Shown here piece after piece: positions 1-4,858 of a stretch of DNA of 5,088 nt. A model generated the notes under the pieces. The model saw nothing but the letters and a program-made list of their open reading frames with translations. It was not told the origin of the DNA and ran no database searches. Positions within the stretch are counted from its first letter, which is position 1. Every line of letters starts with the position of its first letter. A program made the translations under genes and the position numbers. Source of the stretch: Cytophagales bacterium (GTDB lineage Bacteria > Bacteroidota > Bacteroidia > Cytophagales > Cyclobacteriaceae); the NCBI GenBank assembly GCA_020063545.1, contig JAGUUF010000061.1:1-5088 (forward strand), written 5' to 3'.

Positions 1-367
1 GAAAGACGGCAAACCGTTCTTATCGTTTGCCAAACAGGCTGGTGATGAGCAGGACCAATTGCTCATTCAGTTCTTTCTGAACATGGTAGAGTTTAACATG
101 ACGGTGCAGGAAGCCTGCGAAGCACCCAGCTTCATCACCAACCAGATGTACAGCAGCTTTGGCGATCATGAGAAACAACCGGGAGGTTTAATTCTCAACA
201 ACCAGATGCCTCCCTGGGTGCGCAAAGAACTTGGCCAGCGCGGCTACCGGATAACCTACCGCGAACGCACCAGCGGACCGATCAATGCCATTTACTTCGA
301 TTGGAAAAACGGCAGCTTCTGGGGAGGCTCAAGCAATCACGGGGAGGATTACGGATTGGGATGGTAA
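1..367 (+). CDS. Gamma-glutamyltransferase family protein, C-terminal part (5' end outside window)
   Basis: This is the end of a gamma-glutamyltransferase (GGT)-family Ntn hydrolase, which normally cleaves gamma-glutamyl bonds such as that of glutathione in the periplasm after self-cleavage into two subunits. The first whole codon is at 2, and 121 residues of the small subunit remain. Family features seen are the strand KDGKPFLSF, a loop ending in GDEQDQ followed by the helix LLIQFFLNMVEFNMTVQEA, then EAPSF, and a closing SFWGGSSNHGEDYGLGW block where classical GGTs have a GASDPR-like loop. The nucleophilic Thr and the substrate-binding Ser pair would lie upstream and cannot be checked. The normal oxyanion-hole motif PGG is replaced by Gln-Ala-Gly (codons 35-43), so the catalytic properties may differ from classical GGT. 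The next gene starts 9 bases after the TAA, on the same strand, so co-transcription is likely. Family assignment is confident; enzymatic activity is not. Confidence 0.9.
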   Translation, partial: KDGKPFLSFAKQAGDEQDQLLIQFFLNMVEFNMTVQEACEAPSFITNQMYSSFGDHEKQPGGLILNNQMPPWVRKELGQRGYRITYRERTSGPINAIYFDWKNGSFWGGSSNHGEDYGLGW

Positions 368-376
368 CTAACTATT

Positions 377-616
377 ATGGCAAAGCAAAAGATTGAGAAA
401 CGGGTAACAGGTGGGATGTCGGTTTACTATGGCTTCGGTATGCTGTTGGTTGGTATCGCAGCCAGCATCACGGCTATTTTAATGGCTATAAAAATTTTTT
501 TAGGAAGTACTGAACAGGGCTGGGGAACAACAGCAGGCATAGGTGCCGTTGGCCTGGTTATGGGCACGTTTGGATACCTGTTGCTTCGGTCGGGTTATGA
601 GCAGTTGGAAGACTGA
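377..616 (+). CDS. Small two-helix membrane protein of unknown function
   Basis: This 79-residue protein has a basic N-terminus (KQKIEKR), a first hydrophobic helix at about residues 18-42, a short Gly/Thr-rich turn with EQGWG, and a second hydrophobic helix at about 51-70, ending in a polar RSGYEQLED tail. By the positive-inside rule both ends should face the cytoplasm. No catalytic or binding motif is visible and I do not recognise the family. The ATG lies 9 bases after the stop of the gamma-glutamyltransferase-family gene on the same strand, so the two probably share a transcript. There is no clear Shine-Dalgarno sequence, which is normal for Bacteroidota. An A5T7 tract at 490-501 lies inside the gene and is read as Ile-Lys-Ile-Phe-Leu. 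The TGA stop is 3 bases from the stop of the convergent transglycosylase gene. The hydrophobic pattern and placement support a real gene. Confidence 0.8.
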   Translation: MAKQKIEKRVTGGMSVYYGFGMLLVGIAASITAILMAIKIFLGSTEQGWGTTAGIGAVGLVMGTFGYLLLRSGYEQLED

Positions 617-619
617 GCC

Positions 620-1588
620 TTAACCGGCCGGCAAAGCAATGCGGTAGGTTTTTCCCTTTTTTACGGTTAACCGATCGCCACGCAACCACGGGTTGTGTCG
701 CTTAAGCAATTTATAGTTTACACCCTGTTGCCTTGAAAATTTTACTAAGTCAGGAATGGTTTCCTTAACCTCGACATACCGGAGTTGTTCCTGCTGATAC
801 AAATGTTTCGGGTTAACATTAAATCCGTACCGGGCAGGGTTCTCGATAATTTCCTTGATGGCTATAATCCGGAACACATACCGTGAGGTTTCTTCCACCA
901 GGTGCAGGTCGTAAAAATTATCCACCTGCTGGTTTTCAAGTGCGCGGCCTATACCGGCAATACCGCGGTTGTACGATGCCGCCACCAGCGTCCAGTTACC
1001 CAATTTTTTATACGCATTGTTCAGGTATTTGCATGCCGCTTCGGTTGCCTTAAGCGGGTCGTATCGCTCATCCACTTCGTTATCTATTTCCAGTCCCATT
1101 TCACGGCCCGAGGTTTTCAAAATCTGCCAATAGCCCACCGCTTCTTTTGGTGAGGTGTCGTTCAGCAATCCCGACTCAATCAGCGGAAGGTATTTAAAGT
1201 CATCCGGGATATTATGCTTGCGCATAATTTCCTGCATCTGGGGCAGCCACCGGTTGGCGCGCTTTATCAGGAAGATGGTGCTGCTGTGGAGATAAATGTT
1301 TATCTGCAATTCCCGATCAAGCCGTTCCAGCACATCGGGTATATCCAGCGGCACAGGCTCACCGGCAAAATTCAGGGCGGTTGGCAAGTCGTACGATACG
1401 GCCAGGTATCGGGGTATTTCCGCATCCCACTGCGATGGCGGCAGAATTCCTTCATCCTGTTGCTCGTCCTGCTTTGCCTCCTCCAGCAGCTTTTTAATGC
1501 GATCGTCTGAATACCGTACATACCCCAGCACAATAACCAGCGACAGTAATGAAACCATCAATGGAAAATTTCTCTCCAGCGTTTGCAC
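620..1588 (-). CDS. Membrane-anchored MltD-like lytic transglycosylase with LysM-like C-terminus
   Basis: This is predicted to cut the MurNAc-GlcNAc bond of peptidoglycan in the periplasm with formation of 1,6-anhydro-MurNAc (GH23, Slt/MltD fold). In 322 residues it shows a hydrophobic anchor at about 8-24, a charged linker rich in D/E/Q/K at 28-46, a helical lead-in with NRW at 112-114, then the catalytic domain. The motif LPLIESG places the catalytic Glu at 138, followed by VGYWQIL (151-157), SGREMGL (160-166), VDERYDPLKATEAA (172-185) and ASYNRGI (204-210), the equivalent of the usual AYNAG. Residues about 271-318 (IPDLVKFSRQQGVNYKLLKRHN and on to GKTYRIALP) resemble one divergent LysM module for binding murein. 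The start used is GTG at 1588; an ATG at 1558 (residue 11), with GGAG about 15 bases upstream, is an alternative that still keeps most of the anchor. It lies 11 bases after the LOG-family gene and is probably co-transcribed with it. No lipobox is present, so this is an anchored form rather than a lipoprotein. Confidence 0.92.
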   Translation of the reverse strand: MQTLERNFPLMVSLLSLVIVLGYVRYSDDRIKKLLEEAKQDEQQDEGILPPSQWDAEIPRYLAVSYDLPTALNFAGEPVPLDIPDVLERLDRELQINIYLHSSTIFLIKRANRWLPQMQEIMRKHNIPDDFKYLPLIESGLLNDTSPKEAVGYWQILKTSGREMGLEIDNEVDERYDPLKATEAACKYLNNAYKKLGNWTLVAASYNRGIAGIGRALENQQVDNFYDLHLVEETSRYVFRIIAIKEIIENPARYGFNVNPKHLYQQEQLRYVEVKETIPDLVKFSRQQGVNYKLLKRHNPWLRGDRLTVKKGKTYRIALPAG

Positions 1589-1599
1589 AGGTGTTTCTG

Positions 1600-2355
1600 C
1601 TAAAAGTTCGGAGCCAACAGGTATTTCGAATAGAAATCGTCAATTACTTTAACCGCTTCTTGGGGCGTTTCCACCAGGTTAAACAAGTCAAGGTCTTCTT
1701 CACTTATCATGCCTTCGTCAATCAGAATTTCCTTCACCCACTTCAGCCAGCCCTGCCAGAATTTTTTGCCTACCATCACAATCGGAAAGCGCCCGATTTT
1801 TTTGGTTTGAATAAGCGTAAGCGCTTCGGTTAATTCATCGAGCGTACCAAAACCGCCCGGCATTACCACAAACCCCTGGGAATATTTCACGAACATTACC
1901 TTTCGAACAAAAAAGTAGTCGAACGTTATCAGTTTGTCCGGATCGATATAGGGGTTTCCCTTCTGCTCAAACGGAAGAAAGATATTGAGCCCCACCGACT
2001 TTCCGCCTGCACGGTGTGCTCCGCGGTTGCCCGCTTCCATAATGCCGGGCCCGCCACCGGTAATGACTCCGTAGCCATGCTGAACCAGTTGGTATGCCAG
2101 TTCTTCGGCTGTTTTGTAATACGCATGGCCGGGCTTGGTGCGTGCCGAACCGAATATGGTAACACACGGGCCAATCTTTGCCAGCTTTTCCATGCCCTCC
2201 ACAAACTCGCTCATCACCTTAAAAATCATCCAGCTGTTTTCGCCCTTTATCTCCGACCAGTCCTTGTCTTTAAACGCTTTTCGGATGCGGTGCTCGTCTT
2301 CAATGGCTTGTTGAATTACGAGGCTGTCTGCTTTCTTTTTACCCTTTGTTTTCAT
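1600..2355 (-). CDS. TIGR00730/LOG-family Rossmann-fold protein (putative nucleotide 5'-monophosphate phosphoribohydrolase)
   Basis: This 251-residue cytosolic protein belongs to the LOG (lysine decarboxylase-like) family. Members hydrolyse the N-glycosidic bond of nucleoside 5'-monophosphates; plant and some bacterial members release cytokinins, while bacterial PpnN-type members act on purine nucleotides. Visible signatures are CVTIFGSART (64-73), the phosphate-binding loop TGGGPGIMEAGN (99-110), Arg151 in FFVRKVMF, and the family hallmark PGGFGTLDE (166-174) with the conserved Glu174. The older name lysine decarboxylase is misleading, because PGGxGTxxE marks the phosphoribohydrolase. About 60 residues precede the core, including a Lys-rich start, as in the longer bacterial TIGR00730 group rather than the short form of about 190 residues. 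The ATG at 2355 is well placed. The natural base or nucleotide substrate cannot be told from sequence. The gene is followed after 11 bases by the transglycosylase gene. Confidence 0.93.
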   Translation of the reverse strand: MKTKGKKKADSLVIQQAIEDEHRIRKAFKDKDWSEIKGENSWMIFKVMSEFVEGMEKLAKIGPCVTIFGSARTKPGHAYYKTAEELAYQLVQHGYGVITGGGPGIMEAGNRGAHRAGGKSVGLNIFLPFEQKGNPYIDPDKLITFDYFFVRKVMFVKYSQGFVVMPGGFGTLDELTEALTLIQTKKIGRFPIVMVGKKFWQGWLKWVKEILIDEGMISEEDLDLFNLVETPQEAVKVIDDFYSKYLLAPNF

Positions 2356-2388
2356 GTAACGTTCAACTCAATATCGAAATATACAACG

Positions 2389-2508
2389 ATGGTTCGAGAA
2401 ATAGGGTTTTTATGGTTTTGCGCTTTGTCAGTGATCATTTTGTCTTGGCATACCGGTTTCTATACTATGGCACAGCCGATTCAAAAAGTTGCAGTGGCTA
2501 TGCACTAA
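2389..2508 (+). CDS. Possible 39-residue signal-peptide-like small ORF or gene remnant
   Basis: This reading frame begins at an ATG in the only sizeable gap between the minus-strand genes and encodes a short charged start (MVRE), a hydrophobic core of about 16 residues (IGFLWFCALSVIILSW), then HTGFYTMAQPIQKV and a stop. The shape is that of an exported-protein N-terminus with possible cleavage before Gln in TMAQP, a common boundary in Bacteroidota. It is divergent from the LOG gene, with 33 bases between the two starts, and its TAA overlaps the SDR gene stop. It could be a small membrane peptide, the decayed start of a lost secreted-protein gene, or chance: the same frame is open further upstream only as antisense of the LOG gene. 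No promoter or ribosome-binding site supports it. Confidence 0.2.
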   Translation: MVREIGFLWFCALSVIILSWHTGFYTMAQPIQKVAVAMH

Positions 2509-3413
2509 TGTAACAAGTGCTTTAACGCCACTCCAAGTTCTGTATACTGAAATTGAAAACCTGCCCGTTGGATTTTCTGTGAAGAAACAACACTTCCATT
2601 TATAATCATGTCGGCCATCTCGCCCAGCAGCAACTTCAAAGTAAAAGGCGGCACCGCGGGTAACCACATGGGTTTTTTCAGCTTACCGGCTACTGCCTGT
2701 GTAAATTCCGCATTTGTTACCGGCTGCGTGCCGGTGGCATTGTATATGCCGGCCAATGCTTCATTTTCCACAGCAAATACAAACATGTTGCACAGGTCGT
2801 CAATATGAATCCAGCTCAGGTATTGCTTGCCCGTGCCCAGCGGGGCGCCAAATCCAAAACGAATTGGCCTGGCCATCTCCTTCAATGCGCCTCCTTTAGT
2901 ACTCAACACAATACCAATCCGCAAGAGTACCGTTCGGATACCCAGTGTTTGAACAACCTGCACTTCGCGCTCCCATTCGGTAACAACCCTTGCCAGAAAA
3001 TCGGTACCTGGTTTGCTTTCTTCGGTAAAAACTTCGTTGGTCAACCCAAAGCCATAGTACCCGATAGCCGAAGCTGAAACAAACGTTTTAACCTGATGCT
3101 TTTGTGTGGCCAGGAAATTGGCAAGTAACCGTGTTGATTTAACCCGGCTATCGAGAATTTCCCGCTTTCGCGCTGTCGTCCACCGCTTGTCGGCCACGCC
3201 CGCTCCTGCCAGGTGAATTACCGCATCAACACCGTTGAATGCTTGTTCATCAAGAGTCCCTGAAGAAATGTCCCAGGCATAAGCACACACCTTGCCGGTT
3301 TTGGCGTTGCGGCTCAGGTGCACTACTTCGTACCCGCGCTCAAGAAGCAGGTTGGTAAGGCGATTGCCGATAAGACCCGAGGCACCGGTAATCAGTACTT
3401 TTTTTGGACTCAA
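2505..3413 (-). CDS. TIGR01777-family SDR epimerase-like protein (YfcH type, DUF1731 C-terminus)
   Basis: This 302-residue cytosolic protein is an atypical extended short-chain dehydrogenase/reductase of the TIGR01777 family (E. coli YfcH, human SDR39U1). The N-terminal dinucleotide-binding fold has TGASGLIG at 9-16, the NADP-type basic residue at Arg35 after the second strand (VVHLSR), HLAGAG at 67-72 and SASAIGYYG at 113-121, followed by the family's EESKPGTDFLARVVTEWE region (131-148). The C-terminal DUF1731-like segment runs from about 250 to the end, including LLGEMADMIINGS and the AGFQFQY block. The physiological substrate of the family is not established, so no reaction is claimed. The start must be TTG at 3413: the frame is closed by TAA at 3429-3431, no ATG or GTG lies between, and the Rossmann strand KKVLITGASG begins immediately after. 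The start is 33 bases from the divergent coiled-coil gene. The full family length is present. Confidence 0.92.
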   Translation of the reverse strand: MSPKKVLITGASGLIGNRLTNLLLERGYEVVHLSRNAKTGKVCAYAWDISSGTLDEQAFNGVDAVIHLAGAGVADKRWTTARKREILDSRVKSTRLLANFLATQKHQVKTFVSASAIGYYGFGLTNEVFTEESKPGTDFLARVVTEWEREVQVVQTLGIRTVLLRIGIVLSTKGGALKEMARPIRFGFGAPLGTGKQYLSWIHIDDLCNMFVFAVENEALAGIYNATGTQPVTNAEFTQAVAGKLKKPMWLPAVPPFTLKLLLGEMADMIINGSVVSSQKIQRAGFQFQYTELGVALKHLLH

Positions 3414-3419
3414 TTTTGT

Positions 3420-3427
3420 TAGCTTTG
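3420..3427 (+). promoter_or_regulatory. Putative -7 element (TAGCTTTG) for the coiled-coil gene
   Basis: TAGCTTTG is a perfect match to the Bacteroidota -7 consensus TAnnTTTG. It ends 19 bases before the ATG at 3447, which would give a leader of about 13 nucleotides. No TTTG or TTG element is found at the expected -33 spacing: the nearest upstream TTTG at 3403-3406 is only 13 bases away. The call therefore rests on the -7 box and its position. Confidence 0.4.
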
Positions 3428-3433
3428 GTTACT

Positions 3434-3441
3434 CAAAGTAA
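3434..3441 (-). promoter_or_regulatory. Putative -7 element (TTACTTTG) for the SDR gene
   Basis: Read on the minus strand this is TTACTTTG, one mismatch from TAnnTTTG, ending 20 bases before the TTG start at 3413. A start of transcription near 3427 would give a leader of roughly 14 nucleotides. Together with the opposing box at 3420-3427 it forms the inverted pair CTTTG-6 bases-CAAAG. No clear -33 element was found, so this is tentative. Confidence 0.28.
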
Positions 3442-3446
3442 GAAAC

Positions 3447-4142
3447 ATGAATGGGTTGAGAAAGTTTATCGGATTTATCCTTATCGCTGCTGCTGTTTCA
3501 GTTTCTGCACAATCGGTAAAAGTGAATAAGGAAACCGCCCGCATTAAAGGCAAAAATGCCGATGGTTTTGAAGTAGAACTGGAAGGAACTGCTGATGACG
3601 TTAATGCTGCCCTGACAAAATATTTGAGAACATTCGCCAAGCTGAAACTGGGGGCCAACCCGCTTACCACCAGCGAGGTGGTTATTGGGGGCTCCAATTA
3701 TAAAAGCCCGGTATATGCGCTCACCAAAGAGAAAAGCGACCGCACAACTGCCTGGTTTGGCATACGATCGGATGAATGGCCTGCCGAAGAGGCGGAAAAA
3801 GTGAGCCGGGAACTGGAGCGCCTTGCCTACGATTTCGGGGTACAGTTTTACCGCGATAAAATACAAGTGCAGATTGATGAATCAACCCGTGCGTTGCAGG
3901 CTGTTGAACGGCAGCAACAGCGCCTGCTTACCGAAAACAAAAACCTGAACATCCGGCTGGAGAATAACCAGAAAGAGAAAGTACAGTTGGAAAAATCATT
4001 GGATGTAAACAAACTCGAGTACCTGACGCTGCTGACTAAGATTGAGCAGAACAAAAAAAGCCAGGATTCGCTGGCCATTGCATTGGAGCAGGTAAAGAAA
4101 GTGGTGGAGATGCATAAAGAGAAGCAGAAGAAGGTGAACTAA
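3447..4142 (+). CDS. Exported coiled-coil protein of unknown function
   Basis: The 231-residue product begins with a standard Sec signal peptide: basic MNGLRK, hydrophobic FIGFILIAAAVSVS, and a likely signal peptidase I site after Ala21 (SVSA before QSVKV). Residues about 22-130 look like a small globular domain with repeated strands (VEVELEGTAD-type pattern near 41-50, VVIGGSNYKSPVYAL at 78-92, TAWFGIRSDEW at 100-111). From about 135 to 227 the chain is almost wholly charged and helical, with leucines at heptad-like spacing (for example LLTENKNLNIRLENN, then LEKSLDVNKLEYLTLL), which is a strong coiled-coil signature. I do not recognise a named family. The likely site is the periplasm, as an oligomeric or envelope-associated protein; no lipobox or transmembrane anchor follows the signal. 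The ATG is the first in frame and leads directly into the signal peptide. It is divergent from the SDR gene and its TAA overlaps the stop of the lipoprotein gene. Confidence 0.85.
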   Translation: MNGLRKFIGFILIAAAVSVSAQSVKVNKETARIKGKNADGFEVELEGTADDVNAALTKYLRTFAKLKLGANPLTTSEVVIGGSNYKSPVYALTKEKSDRTTAWFGIRSDEWPAEEAEKVSRELERLAYDFGVQFYRDKIQVQIDESTRALQAVERQQQRLLTENKNLNIRLENNQKEKVQLEKSLDVNKLEYLTLLTKIEQNKKSQDSLAIALEQVKKVVEMHKEKQKKVN

Positions 4143-4768
4143 CGGCCGGTTTTTTTTGAAAGGGAGTCGGCATCGCGGCTTTCATACACCATCTCTTCAA
4201 CTGAGCCATACTGTTTGGATTTCCACATTCGCGATTCCTTATCGAAAAAAACGTTTTCATCCGGAAATTCGATGTAATTAAAGCCGGCCCTTGCCGTATA
4301 GTAGGGCGTCAGGTCTTGCCCCTTAACCAGCAGGTCGAACAAATACAATCCTCTTTCTTTAAGCAAGGGTCGCGGCAATTTCCAGGTGCGGAAAACTTCT
4401 TCGTATTCTATCAACTTCCGGTTGCTGTCAAACCGCATACGGCCACCGGTAGCCACCATTTTTTCCTCCAGGCTTGGGGCAATACGGGCAATGAGAAAAA
4501 AGTGCTCATTCTCAGGTGAGATGTAATACGCCAGCAATTCATGGCCTTCCAGTTGCCGGGTATAGTGTTCGTCATAAGCAGTATCAAACTTCACGTCACC
4601 GGTTACCCTGCGCGGGGCTTTGGCCACGTAGCGGATAATTTCCCTTTTCACCCATTCCTGTTCCTGCCCTGACAAATACCCGGAAGGTTTATAGGTTACT
4701 TTCTTCCGGTTAGTACAGGCTGTCAAAACAAGTAACACACAAATCGGCAACACGATATATCGAATCAT
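4139..4768 (-). CDS. Lipoprotein of unknown function
   Basis: The 209-residue product starts with a type II signal peptide (MIRYIVLPICVLLVL) and the lipobox LTAC, so Cys18 should be acylated and the mature protein anchored in a membrane. The residues after Cys18 are TNRKKV, which are basic rather than the acidic stretch described as a lipoprotein surface-export signal in Bacteroides and Capnocytophaga, so a periplasm-facing position is more likely than display on the surface (inference). The body mixes aromatic and charged residues, with GHELLAYYISPENEHFFLIARI at about 75-96, GGRMRFDSNRKLIEYEEV (108-125) and NYIEFPDENVFFDKESRMWK (164-183). I recognise no catalytic motif or named domain. Its TAG shares bases with the TAA of the convergent coiled-coil gene. 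A run of eight A residues on the coding strand (4150-4157) sits five codons before the end, a possible slippage site that would change only the last few residues. Confidence 0.85.
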   Translation of the reverse strand: MIRYIVLPICVLLVLTACTNRKKVTYKPSGYLSGQEQEWVKREIIRYVAKAPRRVTGDVKFDTAYDEHYTRQLEGHELLAYYISPENEHFFLIARIAPSLEEKMVATGGRMRFDSNRKLIEYEEVFRTWKLPRPLLKERGLYLFDLLVKGQDLTPYYTARAGFNYIEFPDENVFFDKESRMWKSKQYGSVEEMVYESRDADSLSKKTGR

Positions 4769-4794
4769 TGGTATAAAATTCTGTTAGCGGAACA

Positions 4795-4802
4795 CAAAAA
4801 TA
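4795..4802 (-). promoter_or_regulatory. Putative -7 element (TATTTTTG) for the lipoprotein gene
   Basis: Read on the minus strand, TATTTTTG matches the Bacteroidota TAnnTTTG box exactly and ends 26 bases upstream of the lipoprotein ATG, implying a leader of about 20 nucleotides. It lies inside the T-rich tail of the terminator of the upstream gene, so the match may be by chance, and no TTTG or TTG is found at -33 spacing. Confidence 0.3.
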
Positions 4803-4832
4803 AAAAACAAGGACTCACCCGGAGGTGAGTCC
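4796..4832 (-). terminator. Rho-independent terminator of the secreted-protein gene
   Basis: The arms GGACTCACC (4811-4819) and GGTGAGTCC (4824-4832) form a perfect 9-bp stem with a four-base loop. On the minus strand the stem is followed by TTGTTTTTTATTTTT, a typical U-rich tail. The hairpin starts 26 bases after the TAA of the partial gene at 4859-5088, in the correct orientation. There is no T-run on the plus-strand side, so it acts in one direction only. Confidence 0.9.
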
Positions 4833-4858
4833 CTGGAAATAAGTGGATTGATTACGGA

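Noticed and set aside
490..501. A5T7 tract as a possible bent-DNA or regulatory site
   Set aside because: It lies inside the small membrane protein gene and is fully explained by Ile-Lys-Ile-Phe-Leu codons.
617..660. Possible terminator for the small membrane protein gene, from CCGGCCGG and later T-runs
   Set aside because: No stem of more than 3-4 bp with a sensible loop precedes the T-runs, and the region is coding for the C-terminus of the transglycosylase.
902..1510. Plus-strand open frames of 83 and 98 codons across the transglycosylase gene
   Set aside because: They are antisense shadows. The minus-strand frame carries all transglycosylase motifs, while these translations have no domain features.
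2376..2383. Minus-strand TATATTTC upstream of the LOG gene as a -7 promoter box
   Set aside because: It has one mismatch in the final, important G and no TTTG or TTG at -33 spacing. The position is plausible but the evidence is too thin for a feature.
2428..2667. Minus-strand 79-codon frame overlapping the 3' end of the SDR gene and the following gap
   Set aside because: It lies in another frame over the conserved SDR C-terminus and has no recognisable protein features.
3498..4078. Minus-strand frames of 122 and 76 codons opposite the coiled-coil gene, rich in Cys, Ser and Phe
   Set aside because: This composition is what the reverse complement of a Lys/Glu-rich coiled-coil gene produces; the plus-strand frame has a proper signal peptide.
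4143..4157. GC-rich CGGCCGG followed by eight T residues, resembling a plus-strand terminator of the coiled-coil gene
   Set aside because: The palindrome has no loop and only about 3 bp could pair around a loop. The T-run is explained as the Lys-Lys codons near the end of the minus-strand lipoprotein gene.
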